Source: a virus
IMG/VR virus record: IMGVR_UViG_3300037258_001195
Coordinates: 1-64,000 of that record
Strand: one strand, 5' to 3'
Length of the DNA: 64,000 bases
Below the pieces are notes generated by a model. The model was given only the letters and a program-made list of their open reading frames with translations, ran no database searches and was not told the origin of the DNA. Below, piece after piece: positions 24,763-32,838 of the stretch. The position numbers and the translations under genes were made by a program. Every line of letters begins with the position of its first letter. The stretch's first letter is position 1.

Positions 24763-24839
24763 CGGGGTGTGGCGCAGTCTGGTAGCGCGCTCGGCCTGGG
24801 ACCGAGAGGTCGTCGGTTCGAATCCCTGACGGGGTTCCA
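24763..24839 (+). pseudogene. tRNA-Pro(UGG)-like sequence with broken acceptor and T stems
   Basis: The 77-base block has a good proline-type D arm (GCGCAGTCTGGTAGCGC), a perfect anticodon stem (CTCGG/CCGAG) with TGG, a normal TTCGAAT T loop and a terminal CCA. However, position 33 is C instead of U, only two of five T-stem pairs form, and the acceptor strands do not pair at all. The 5' acceptor GACGGGGT (24761-24768) is repeated directly at 24828-24835 where its complement should be. It looks like a recombined or decayed tRNA gene. Confidence 0.7.
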
Positions 24840-24841
24840 CG

Positions 24842-25312
24842 CTATTCTGGCGGTTCACTGAACATCTTCTGATAGCCGGCAATCCAATCCCCGAGGAATA
24901 TGGCCTGCGCGTCGGCGAGCGACATCGAGTGCTTTTTGCAGACCATCCGCCACACGCGACTTTCGAGACGATCCTTGTCGTGGAAGCTCGGGTGCGTCAT
25001 TCCCTCTTGCGGCCAGAGGTTGCGCACGTCGTCGGCGCCCCCGAGGCTTAATTCGAGTCGGTGATCGATTTCAAATTCGCGGCCATCCTTCTCGATCCCG
25101 TAGCGCTTGAAGACTTCCGCCTTCATCGCCGCCGTCGTCTGCCGGTGCCGCTGGCTGTAGGTCTTCCCATCCACGACGCCGCAGACCTCGGCTTCATCGG
25201 TTGAGGCGACGACGCCCGGTGTCAGCGTGGGATCGGGCCGGATCGGTAAATCCTCGGCGAGCGCTGGGGTTGCTACGGCAAGCGCGGCGAGGGTGAGGAG
25301 AGAGGCTCGCAT
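24842..25312 (-). CDS. exported HNH-type nuclease
   Basis: A 156-residue protein with a clear Sec signal peptide (SLLTLAALAVATPALA). The mature part contains an HNH-like core: EIDHRLELSLGG, then NLWPQE, and a downstream HDKDRLE helix, the arrangement of histidine and asparagine ligands in secreted HNH nucleases. The ATG overlaps the stop of the papain-like peptidase gene (TAATG). A periplasmic nuclease could degrade competing incoming DNA or host DNA released at lysis; that role is inference. Confidence 0.7.
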   Translation of the reverse strand: MRASLLTLAALAVATPALAEDLPIRPDPTLTPGVVASTDEAEVCGVVDGKTYSQRHRQTTAAMKAEVFKRYGIEKDGREFEIDHRLELSLGGADDVRNLWPQEGMTHPSFHDKDRLESRVWRMVCKKHSMSLADAQAIFLGDWIAGYQKMFSEPPE

Positions 25313-26112
25313 TATGCCGGCTCCATCGACCGGATCATCTGGAAATCCGATGAAAGGCTCGGGTCCGCCGCGTAGTCGTAGGGCAGCCAAAATGAACCGT
25401 GCAGGCCCCAACCAGCCCCCCAGCTATTGTTGATGAGGAAATACCGGCTCGGATCGTCGTACCACACCGCGACGATCGCGTGACCGCCCAACACCGGCTC
25501 ACCCGGCTGCGGCATCGGCACGGGGGCGCCCCGCGCGCAGTCGGCGCCGTCGAGCGCGGCGAATACGGAGATGCCGAACGCGACCGGATACTTGGCGTTG
25601 AGACAGGCCCGGATGTAATTGATGTCCTGCGGGACAGCCGATCGGTCTATCGCCTGGTCTTTGAGCGCCGCCGCATAGCAGTTGTCGGCGGGCCTGACGA
25701 GCACCTTGGACGGATCGAACGGCCAGCCGTCATCACCATCCTCAAAGCACACGCCCTGCGTCGAGATCGCCTCGAATACGTCGCCGATGATGGCCCCGGA
25801 ATCGCTGCCCTGATTTCCCCGTGCCATGCGACCATCGTAATACGCCATGAGGCGAGCCGGCGTGCGGCCCGCGTCGGGAAGGTTCTGCATCGCCCGGTCA
25901 TAGGCGACACAGCGGGCCGCGGCGTGCCCCGTACAGCTCGACGTTTGTCCCTGATCCCATATCGGCGGCAGGAACCCCGTCTGACAGATGCCGCCCGACG
26001 ACGGCAACGCCCCGACCGGCTCTGCCGAGGCAAAGCGTTTCAGACGCAGATGATCGGGGCCAGCCGGGCGCCAGCCCATACCGCGCCCGTTGGGCGTGAC
26101 AAGATCAGGCAT
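25312..26112 (-). CDS. papain-like (C1 family) cysteine peptidase
   Basis: A 266-residue cysteine peptidase of the papain fold. All catalytic parts are present: Q55 and C60 in WDQGQTSSCTGHA, H211 in GGHAIVAV and N229 in INNSWGAGWG. There is no signal peptide and no long propeptide, only about 45 residues before the catalytic cysteine region. The following gene, an exported HNH nuclease, is translationally coupled. Such peptidases are rare in phage late regions; substrates could be a host surface protein, a virion protein or the partner gene product. Confidence 0.8.
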   Translation of the reverse strand: MPDLVTPNGRGMGWRPAGPDHLRLKRFASAEPVGALPSSGGICQTGFLPPIWDQGQTSSCTGHAAARCVAYDRAMQNLPDAGRTPARLMAYYDGRMARGNQGSDSGAIIGDVFEAISTQGVCFEDGDDGWPFDPSKVLVRPADNCYAAALKDQAIDRSAVPQDINYIRACLNAKYPVAFGISVFAALDGADCARGAPVPMPQPGEPVLGGHAIVAVWYDDPSRYFLINNSWGAGWGLHGSFWLPYDYAADPSLSSDFQMIRSMEPA

Positions 26113-26170
26113 CGATTTTGCCTTTCTAAAGGGAGGTGGATTTGATATGGATCAGGGGCTGCGGCAGCGC

Positions 26171-26305
26171 CTACCGCGCCGCACCCATCGCGCAATGTGC
26201 TGGCGTGGCCCCATCGACGAAAAAGCAGTCAAGGGTCGAGACACAGCCCGAAAGTGCAAGTCCGAGGATAGCGATCGCGAGGGCGCGGCCGAAAAAGCGC
26301 ATCAT
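26171..26305 (-). CDS. very small lipoprotein
   Basis: A 44-residue lipoprotein: hydrophobic signal and lipobox LALSGC, followed by about 24 mature residues with two further cysteines (LDCFFVDG, AHCAMG). Its start overlaps the stop of the small membrane protein gene. The pairing of a membrane protein with a tiny lipoprotein in a lysis region resembles an Rz/Rz1 spanin pair, but sequence support is lacking. Confidence 0.6.
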   Translation of the reverse strand: MMRFFGRALAIAILGLALSGCVSTLDCFFVDGATPAHCAMGAAR

Positions 26306-26526
26306 TGGGTTTCCCTCATGTTTCGGGCGATCAGCCCAATGATGCCCACGCCGGCTATCCACAACAGACTCGGAGACCATTCGATGAACCACGGCATTGC
26401 CGGGTATGCGCCCGACCACACCATCGCCCAGAGTCCTATCTGCCAGAAGGACGCCATGTAGTAGGCGAACACGATCCAGAACAGCACCATCTCGATCGTC
26501 GTACCGAGGCACTCGTTGTCCTGCAT
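26302..26526 (-). CDS. small membrane protein
   Basis: A 74-residue, Trp-rich protein with two hydrophobic segments (about residues 12-37 and 50-67). It begins with an ATG that overlaps the stop of the upstream gene and ends inside the start of the tiny lipoprotein gene. It may be a holin or lysis accessory; no family recognised. Confidence 0.55.
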   Translation of the reverse strand: MQDNECLGTTIEMVLFWIVFAYYMASFWQIGLWAMVWSGAYPAMPWFIEWSPSLLWIAGVGIIGLIARNMRETQ

Positions 26527-26780
26527 CACGGCAACATCTTCGGGATTGGTATGTAGTGGCTGGGCCGGTTGATCTCGGCGTCTTCCCAGCCCGTGACGAC
26601 CCACCGGTCATGCTTGTCGGACCAGCGACCCTTTGCGGCCCACCAGAGGCCGTAGTGCGTTCCGGGGCCGTCATCGTCACCCTGTAGCCGCGTGCAGCCG
26701 TCAGCGCCGATCCACCCATAGCGGATGAGGATAAGCGGCTCGCCGTCATGCCTCGGGGCATCCGCTATCGGGATCATCAT
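26526..26780 (-). CDS. conserved-looking small phage protein (Trp-rich)
   Basis: An 84-residue protein beginning with two ATG codons (26780 or 26777). It has ILIRYGWIGADG, HYGLWWAAKGRW and VTGWEDAEINRPSHYIP, a pattern often seen in small phage proteins of the query-type 'DUF551-like' kind (Trp-rich, ending in a WxP/IP motif). Membership is suspected, not proven. It belongs to a run of six overlapping small genes. Confidence 0.55.
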   Translation of the reverse strand: MMIPIADAPRHDGEPLILIRYGWIGADGCTRLQGDDDGPGTHYGLWWAAKGRWSDKHDRWVVTGWEDAEINRPSHYIPIPKMLP

Positions 26781-26784
26781 TCGA

Positions 26785-26961
26785 TCACCTTCGGCCAAGG
26801 TCTTCGATCTCAACGATGCGATGTTGCGGGTAGAAGCGGATCGCTGCCTGTTCGGCCCAGCCGCAATAGATCCAAACACCTTCGATAGTCTGTCGCCGCA
26901 ATTCTCCTCGGATCGTCTGATCAGGGTCGCGAAGTGTTGCGACAACATTGTTTCCCAACAT
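26785..26961 (-). CDS. small protein of unknown function
   Basis: A 58-residue protein, MLGNNVVATLRDPDQ at the start, then GVWIYCGWAEQAAIRFYP and IVEIEDLGRR at the end. It fits exactly between two other genes (stop of the previous one 2 bases upstream, next start 5 bases downstream) and reads as a small beta-strand protein. No family recognised. Confidence 0.6.
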   Translation of the reverse strand: MLGNNVVATLRDPDQTIRGELRRQTIEGVWIYCGWAEQAAIRFYPQHRIVEIEDLGRR

Positions 26962-26962
26962 G

Positions 26963-27259
26963 TTAGGCTCCGTGCAGGTGGGCCAGCGCCGCAGCGGACA
27001 GCCGGTCGGGTGGGGTCAGCTCGGGAGGGAGTGCCGGTTTCCACAGCAGCGCGCGCTGCTGTGGGATTGGGCCGCGCGAGGTGTGAACCGTCGTCGAACC
27101 GCGCTCGATCCACGATATCCAACGGTTCTCGGGAGGCGGATCGTCGCGCCATCCGAGAGCGATGAGCCGGGCATATCCGTCGTACAGGCACCCGATCGCT
27201 TGCCTGTCGTCAGGATAAGCTTCCGCGCGGCGGAGTTCCTGTTGGTCGAGGTAGCTCAT
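26963..27259 (-). CDS. small protein of unknown function
   Basis: A 98-residue soluble protein opening MSYLDQQELRRAEAYPDDR, with YARLIALGWRDDPPPENRW in the middle and a helical LSAAALAHLHGA end. The ATG overlaps the stop codon of the upstream lipoprotein gene. No recognised family; its packing within the lysis-end operon supports it being real. Confidence 0.55.
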   Translation of the reverse strand: MSYLDQQELRRAEAYPDDRQAIGCLYDGYARLIALGWRDDPPPENRWISWIERGSTTVHTSRGPIPQQRALLWKPALPPELTPPDRLSAAALAHLHGA

Positions 27260-27522
27260 TGGCACAAGTCCTGTACCGCGAGCCCCATGTGATTGAGGGC
27301 GTCGCGGTATTTCTGGTATTTCTCGGGCACGAGGTCGCCGAGCGGGCCGTTGACCAACGCCAGGAACTTCGGGTCGAGCGTGCACGCCTTGGGCGGAGCA
27401 CACGAATAACCGGCTGGCGGATCGGGCGGGCAGATTTGCACCATAGCGACGGGCGTCACCACGGGCTGCTGGCCCGCGCAGCCGGCCACCACGAGGCAGC
27501 CGGCCACGAGGAACGCGCGCAT
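27256..27522 (-). CDS. small lipoprotein, spanin-like candidate
   Basis: An 88-residue lipoprotein with signal MRAFLVAGCLVVAGC, LVVAGC being the lipobox. The mature part is Pro/Cys-rich at first (CPPDPPAGYSCAPPKAC) and helical afterwards. Size and position after holin and endolysin genes resemble outer-membrane spanins and the lipoprotein at 1-231. It overlaps the genes on both sides. Confidence 0.62.
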   Translation of the reverse strand: MRAFLVAGCLVVAGCAGQQPVVTPVAMVQICPPDPPAGYSCAPPKACTLDPKFLALVNGPLGDLVPEKYQKYRDALNHMGLAVQDLCQ

Positions 27523-28091
27523 TACCGACCGGCCAGGCGCAGCAGTTCGGCAAGCGCCGCGGCAGACGTGGGATTGGCCCCCGGTGCCGTAGCTGCCATC
27601 CGAGCGGCCGACGTGGGAGCCGGAGTCGGCGGTGTTGCGGCAACGGCGATCGTCTTCGCCTCGGCCGACAACAGCGATACGGCGAAATTCAGCATCGCCT
27701 CGATCGCAGGAAGCGCGGCGATCACCAAAGCGAGGATGCCGCCACCGGGGATCAGCGAGACGAACGGCAGCACATCGGGAGCGATGGCGTTGACGTAGCC
27801 CTCGATCTGGATCAGGGTCGATTGCCCCTGCGTCGCCGTAGCGGCAGCGGAGATATCATTGCCGGCTGCGGAGATCGCGGTGATTGCGGTGCTCACCGTC
27901 GTCACCGTGGCACCGCTGAGCCCCGCCTTGGTGAGCTGCGGCATCGCTAGAACGATATCTTGCCCGACCGATTGCAGAGCTGCGACGAAGGCCGGAATCG
28001 CCGCCGGTCCCGAACATCCGTCCAAGAGCATAGCGACCGGGACGATAGAGGTGGCAGTCAGCAAGCGGCGGCGAGTGATGATCATGTTCAT
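27522..28091 (-). CDS. Tat-like lipoprotein
   Basis: A 189-residue protein whose start MNMIITRRRLLTATS is twin-arginine-like and is followed by a lipobox-like LLDGC at about residues 22-26. The mature part is Ala/Thr-rich with hydrophobic stretches (FVSLIPGGGILALVIAALP). It follows the holin-like gene. Function unknown; an envelope role is likely. GC content is higher than in the endolysin gene just upstream. Confidence 0.6.
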   Translation of the reverse strand: MNMIITRRRLLTATSIVPVAMLLDGCSGPAAIPAFVAALQSVGQDIVLAMPQLTKAGLSGATVTTVSTAITAISAAGNDISAAATATQGQSTLIQIEGYVNAIAPDVLPFVSLIPGGGILALVIAALPAIEAMLNFAVSLLSAEAKTIAVAATPPTPAPTSAARMAATAPGANPTSAAALAELLRLAGR

Positions 28092-28102
28092 GGGTTTTCT
28101 CC

Positions 28103-28381
28103 TTAGACGGGTTTAACGGGCGCGCCGGCTTTCGCCGAAGCGACTGCCACCGCATGCGTAGTCGAAGCGTGCTGAAATTCAGACCAAATTCCCCAACCAA
28201 ATCCAACAAGGGTTGAGATCGCCCCCGCGACATTTGCAAGGGTACTTTGGTCGTTAAGCGCCGCGGGCAACGTCAGGCCCAAAACTCCCGCAATCAGAAC
28301 TACCCCCTGAAGGACCGACAGCACCAATTTTGTCGGTGCCGGGTTCGGCGTAGACGGAACTACAACCGTCGTATCAGTCAT
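28103..28381 (-). CDS. holin-like membrane protein
   Basis: A 92-residue protein with a hydrophilic start, two hydrophobic segments (about residues 20-43 and 50-68) and a short polar tail. It overlaps the end of the N-acetylmuramidase gene, the classic place for a holin. It should control timing of lysis by opening the inner membrane. Confidence 0.65.
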   Translation of the reverse strand: MTDTTVVVPSTPNPAPTKLVLSVLQGVVLIAGVLGLTLPAALNDQSTLANVAGAISTLVGFGWGIWSEFQHASTTHAVAVASAKAGAPVKPV

Positions 28382-29048
28382 TATCCTGTTCCTCTTCCGT
28401 CAAATGAGCACGTATTGTGTTGGGATTATCCGCGGTAGACGCGCCCGGCACCGCAAAACGACTATACGCTCGCTCCAAGAGATTAGCATAAGTACTGACC
28501 TGCCCGCTTCCATTATACAGAAGCGCCACACGACTCCAATTTCTCTCCTGCAGCGGCTCAACGATTCCGACATTTTCACAGAAAAGTCCAAATGCGCTTA
28601 GATGAAACTTCTCATCGGCGCAAAACTCATAGATCATATCATCAATAGACGAATAACCGCCCGCGCGAAAATTCAGACCCATTAACTGATATCGACCCCA
28701 AGATGCCGCTTCAAGCGCTGCGTCGTGATCTAAGGTCATTGCCTCCGCAAGCCGGTCGTATTGGTGCGCGCCGGAAGCGCCATAGTTCCGAACCCAACTT
28801 GACGTCGAGATTCCCGGATGACTTCCGTCGAACTTTCCCCGTGTCAAGACATGAAATTGATGACTTTCGAAGAGAATCTTCGGTCGATTGTCGGGAAGAA
28901 ATCCACTGCCGCCGCTCTCGACAGAATCAATCGCCCGTATCATCGCAACCTCACACTCAAGCTGTGAGGACTCCGCAGCTAGATCATCATCGGTTAACCG
29001 TATTGCCGCCCCGATAAAACCGTTGGGAATGGTATAATTGCTGGTCAT
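28374..29048 (-). CDS. N-acetylmuramidase endolysin
   Basis: A 224-residue protein of the N-acetylmuramidase family (DUF3380/pfam11860 type). Family features in order: AIDSVESGGSGFLPDNRPKI with catalytic E44, LFESHQFH, AALEAASWGRYQLMGLN and NWSRVALLYNG. No binding domain precedes the catalytic one. The holin-like gene overlaps its 3' end. It differs entirely from the GH25 endolysin of module A. Confidence 0.88.
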   Translation of the reverse strand: MTSNYTIPNGFIGAAIRLTDDDLAAESSQLECEVAMIRAIDSVESGGSGFLPDNRPKILFESHQFHVLTRGKFDGSHPGISTSSWVRNYGASGAHQYDRLAEAMTLDHDAALEAASWGRYQLMGLNFRAGGYSSIDDMIYEFCADEKFHLSAFGLFCENVGIVEPLQERNWSRVALLYNGSGQVSTYANLLERAYSRFAVPGASTADNPNTIRAHLTEEEQDND

Positions 29049-29050
29049 AT

Positions 29051-29590
29051 CTACTCTCCCTTCTCTGCTTTCTTGCGGCGCTCAATAATCTGATCGCCCT
29101 CGTCGAAGATATCCTGGAGTTTCTTCGCCAGATCAGAATCAACCGTCATTAGTTCGTCGAGTGGAAATGGCGTGATCGGCAACGCGAGCGCGGCCTTTAT
29201 ACGGACATCGGCGCCCCACACCAGGATATTGTCTATCATATGGCGCAACTTAGAATTTCCCTTCTCACTCAACCTAACCGATTCAATCAGCTTAGACACA
29301 TCATCGCGTAAATTCACGATAATCCGCTCATTCCGCTCATCAGACTCAATTCGCCATTGGCGCTGCTTGTCTGCGTCGCGTTGGAGGTTGTCGATGAGCC
29401 GTTGCGTGTCTTCCGAAAGCTGTTCGTGCTTAATATTTTCCGCTTCTTGCCTTCCAACGAAAATTCTCTGTAAAACATTCAGACGACTTAATAACAGAAA
29501 TATCGCCCCGAACACCAGTGCCCATATCCAGCCGAATTTATCGACCAAACTTCCTAGCGCGTTCCATCCCTGATCTTCCATTTCGGCCAC
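29051..29590 (-). CDS. membrane-anchored coiled-coil protein (i-spanin-like)
   Basis: A 179-residue protein with one N-terminal membrane segment (about residues 20-38, FGWIWALVFGAIFLLLS) and a long charged coiled coil (about 45-120). This is the general topology of inner-membrane spanins, although it is longer than usual. The likely start is GTG at 29590 or ATG at 29581. It lies between a membrane protein and the endolysin. Confidence 0.6.
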   Translation of the reverse strand: MAEMEDQGWNALGSLVDKFGWIWALVFGAIFLLLSRLNVLQRIFVGRQEAENIKHEQLSEDTQRLIDNLQRDADKQRQWRIESDERNERIIVNLRDDVSKLIESVRLSEKGNSKLRHMIDNILVWGADVRIKAALALPITPFPLDELMTVDSDLAKKLQDIFDEGDQIIERRKKAEKGE

Positions 29591-29593
29591 ATC

Positions 29594-30007
29594 TTAGGAC
29601 TTGAACATAGACGCAACGTAGAGATTTCCCCCGATCATAAGAACACACGGCCAAGACAGGAGTAATAGTCCCGCCGCCACAACGGACACGCCAATGTAAA
29701 TCCAGACAATTCCCGAAGCAACTGCTGCTAGACGAGCACATGGACGTGCAATCTGAGTAACAAGCGTTGATAGTTGAAATATACCGACTAGGAGAAGTGA
29801 CAAGAACCACGTCAATGGAATAGCAATAGCAGCAAAATGGGGAATCTTCAACAAATAATCTCTCATCGCCATCCCTTCGGGAAATAGCAAAAACGTAAAT
29901 GCCATCCCCAAAGAGCCAACAGTCAAAAGCCACTCAATCGAGCATCGCGACAACGCACACGGACCTAATTTATCTCGTGGCATGATTGCCTCCCCAATCG
30001 CGGTCAT
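29594..30007 (-). CDS. polytopic membrane protein
   Basis: A 137-residue protein with about four hydrophobic segments (near residues 25-45, 58-80, 88-105, 108-130). The ATG at 30007 is preceded by GGGAGG at good spacing. It comes directly after the tail-tip gene, before the lysis genes. It may be a holin, a superinfection-exclusion protein or an envelope modifier; no family recognised. Confidence 0.6.
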   Translation of the reverse strand: MTAIGEAIMPRDKLGPCALSRCSIEWLLTVGSLGMAFTFLLFPEGMAMRDYLLKIPHFAAIAIPLTWFLSLLLVGIFQLSTLVTQIARPCARLAAVASGIVWIYIGVSVVAAGLLLLSWPCVLMIGGNLYVASMFKS

Positions 30008-30024
30008 ATACATCCTCCCTCAAC

Positions 30025-32388
30025 TTACGACGTTCCAGCTAAGTTGCCGGTCAAATTTGCCAACGTAGCATCAGTTCGATTCGGGACAATCGAAAGAATA
30101 TCACCGGGAACAAAACTCTCAGCAGTTCCGGTAAAGGTGGCATCTGTATCGGTGGCAAGAATAGTCATGGTGCCGAAATTAGTCCCATTCTTATTTATAT
30201 CAAATGTTGTATCTGCCGTTGCAGCGGTTCCCGCCGTACAGACGCTTCCGGAGAGATTTAAGGGAAAATTGTCCGCTGCCCCGAAAGTATAATTTAAAAT
30301 CGGCGTTCCACTATGCGGAATTCCACCGAACGAGAACGGAATATTAACCGGATTGACTCCGCCCGCTCCCGTCAACGTGTACGTGAAGGCGGTTACTGTT
30401 GATAGGTCCTGGGTTGAATTCAAAAACTCATTGAAGCTCTGTAGTTTCACGAAAATTGTTGACCCAACAAGGTTGGAATTATAGTTATATTTCACAACGC
30501 CAATTGGATCGGTTTGAATTCCAATATAAGCAAATTGCGACCCGCTAGAGTGCGAGCCAGGAGTGGTCCCAAATAGACCCCTATACAAGGTCGTAATGTC
30601 ATATTTCGACGTAGCTGTTAAAGTTGCTGTTTCATACGAGAGCAATTCTTCATCGCAATAACACAACGTAACCCCGCTCGCAGCATCGCTAGACGAGGCA
30701 GATGTAATCACCCCGTTGCTTTCAGAGATATCAATTTTCAACGTATGTGTCGTATCAGGATTCGCGCCACTATGCGCTAGGAGCGCTGCTGTTAGGACTC
30801 CCTGCCTGAGCCCTGTATAAAGTGTCCCAATATTAGCATACGTACTGCCATCGGTCGAGACATTAACAATACAGCCACCCCAATCTGGACCACCTGAAGC
30901 ACAAATCCACGCTTGGTTCTGCCCCGACGACAGCGGCGCATTAGGCTCAAAGATAATCGGAGAGTTTGTATCCCCCGGGTCGACAAACACATTTGGCGTC
31001 TGAGAGCTTGGTGGAGACATAGAAAACACCGGCGTACTTGACACAACTGTCGGAATCTCTTCCGCCTCGAAGCTCAACTCTCCATTGTCGTTTTCACTAA
31101 TCGACGTAATTCGCACCGGTGTATTAGACAACCCCGCATTGACATCGGTTAATTCAACGATATCCATTGGGTCCAGAAGCGCGAATATCCAGCCCAATTG
31201 AAACTTATATGTGTTTCGGACGTTTTGTTTTCTTTGCACCTGGATTGTTGCCGACGCAAAAGCCGACACTAAATTCGTCATAGAATGGGCTTCTTTTGTC
31301 GCCTCATTCCTGACTCCCGGCCCACCCGTCTCCGCCGCAACGCTGTCGATGGCCCCTTGATCGAAAAAATTGGTAATATTCGCGTTATAGGAGTTACTTG
31401 AGTCCAGGTACTCAAGTGCTAACCAATTAGTCGCTAATGTTGGATCACTTCGAGTTGTAATAACCGGATCGCTATCGCCGCCCCAGTCAATAAAATCCCG
31501 ATCCGAGAGAGTATATTGAACAGTTAGATTTGGGGTCCAAGATCCTCCAAATCCACTATACGGCGACACAGCATATGGAACAACCTTTAACAATGCACTG
31601 GACCAAAATGGCGCCGCTACTGTAAGATCGCAAATCTCCTCTATCCAACGGGCGGCTGGCTGGCATCGGTCGAGAATCATCGACATTGCCAACCCGGCGG
31701 CCTGACAGTAGTTGCCAAAATCTGCCAGTGTCCCTGCACTATCGACATTCGCCGCTGGAAATCCTGCACCATACCTAGCATTCGTGCATAGATCAACTAT
31801 GATCCCAGACGGTCGGGCGTCGTCGGGAAAACTACTCCCCATCGATCCCGCAAGAGTTCCAGTTATTTCAAAACTAACATTCGGGAGCGTTGGCGCTTGA
31901 CCGAGCTGAAGCGGCGTTCCGGTTACGTAGCACGTTCCCGAATATCCAATAACAGGTTGATTGGGATCTTTTGCCACAAATGTCGAATCTGCCGCCTGCC
32001 CATCTGACCCGCCGTATGCATTTAAGCCAACCGCACCAGGTCCATAGGCAATTCCGTCATTGGCCCAAATTCGATTTTCCCCTCCAACTCCATATTGCGC
32101 GCCGGTAAAGCCGGCTGGACCTTGACAAATTCCAAACGCAGTGTAGACAGAATACGTCGCCGCCTTTTTCCCACCAGACTTTCCGATCGCTCCGCCTTTA
32201 CCGCCCTTAGACCCGGCGCCGTTGAAGTCCCAAAGTTCAAGAACATTAATTGAAACTCGTTGCGTACCATATACGATTGGAAGGGGTTGACCCTGTTGGG
32301 ACGTATTGTATCTGAGGCTGCCAATTGCCGGCTCCGCGAAAGCATTAACAAACGGCGTTGGCGCGCCACCTTTCCCGACCTCAGGCAT
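30025..32388 (-). CDS. tail tip/hub protein, full length
   Basis: A 787-residue tail-tip protein. Residues 1-460 match the module A gene at 6386-7741 and residues 475-720 match the separate gene at 5533-6384, so what is one chain here is two there. The C-terminal 70 residues form an additional beta-rich piece. Shared motifs include TPFVNAF, YGTQRVS, PGDTNSPIIFEP and CDEELLSYETATLTA. The ATG overlaps the NlpC/P60 stop. It is expected at the distal end of the tail. Confidence 0.82.
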   Translation of the reverse strand: MPEVGKGGAPTPFVNAFAEPAIGSLRYNTSQQGQPLPIVYGTQRVSINVLELWDFNGAGSKGGKGGAIGKSGGKKAATYSVYTAFGICQGPAGFTGAQYGVGGENRIWANDGIAYGPGAVGLNAYGGSDGQAADSTFVAKDPNQPVIGYSGTCYVTGTPLQLGQAPTLPNVSFEITGTLAGSMGSSFPDDARPSGIIVDLCTNARYGAGFPAANVDSAGTLADFGNYCQAAGLAMSMILDRCQPAARWIEEICDLTVAAPFWSSALLKVVPYAVSPYSGFGGSWTPNLTVQYTLSDRDFIDWGGDSDPVITTRSDPTLATNWLALEYLDSSNSYNANITNFFDQGAIDSVAAETGGPGVRNEATKEAHSMTNLVSAFASATIQVQRKQNVRNTYKFQLGWIFALLDPMDIVELTDVNAGLSNTPVRITSISENDNGELSFEAEEIPTVVSSTPVFSMSPPSSQTPNVFVDPGDTNSPIIFEPNAPLSSGQNQAWICASGGPDWGGCIVNVSTDGSTYANIGTLYTGLRQGVLTAALLAHSGANPDTTHTLKIDISESNGVITSASSSDAASGVTLCYCDEELLSYETATLTATSKYDITTLYRGLFGTTPGSHSSGSQFAYIGIQTDPIGVVKYNYNSNLVGSTIFVKLQSFNEFLNSTQDLSTVTAFTYTLTGAGGVNPVNIPFSFGGIPHSGTPILNYTFGAADNFPLNLSGSVCTAGTAATADTTFDINKNGTNFGTMTILATDTDATFTGTAESFVPGDILSIVPNRTDATLANLTGNLAGTS

Positions 32389-32825
32389 CAGGCGTCCTTA
32401 AACGGAGAGTAAAACCGCCGCTCTTTCGTCACCAACGCAGCAAGCCTCTCCGCATCGACCTCAAGAACTTGTCTAGCTCCAATCCACGCATGGACAATAT
32501 TCGGCCATTCAGTCACAATTCCCCCATGAGAGAACAATCGGCCGAACTTATATAGGACTATATCCGCCGGCCCTGGCACCTCAACGCGTTTCGCAAACGT
32601 CTCAACAATAGACAAATACCATTCCTCATCGCGATGAATGGCGAAATCGGGAGAGTAGTGTTTTAGTTTATAATCCAATGGCATATAGCCATGCGCCCCA
32701 TAGACGGCAATTAGGAGCTGACCACAATCCACGCCGGCCCCAAGGACTCGCGCCTCGTGATGAAAGCTAGTCCCAATCCACTTTCGCGCCTCAGAGATAA
32801 TTACCTGCCGTTCAAGGGAAATCAT
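32388..32825 (-). CDS. NlpC/P60 family tail peptidase
   Basis: A 145-residue homologue of the module A peptidase with the same spacing: catalytic cysteine in GAGVDC, histidine in SHGGIVTEWP and a following HAW. The ATG at 32825 matches the partner start; longer readings overlap the DUF2163 gene. Acts on peptidoglycan during genome delivery. Confidence 0.87.
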   Translation of the reverse strand: MISLERQVIISEARKWIGTSFHHEARVLGAGVDCGQLLIAVYGAHGYMPLDYKLKHYSPDFAIHRDEEWYLSIVETFAKRVEVPGPADIVLYKFGRLFSHGGIVTEWPNIVHAWIGARQVLEVDAERLAALVTKERRFYSPFKDA

Positions 32826-32838
32826 ATCTAACCTCGCA

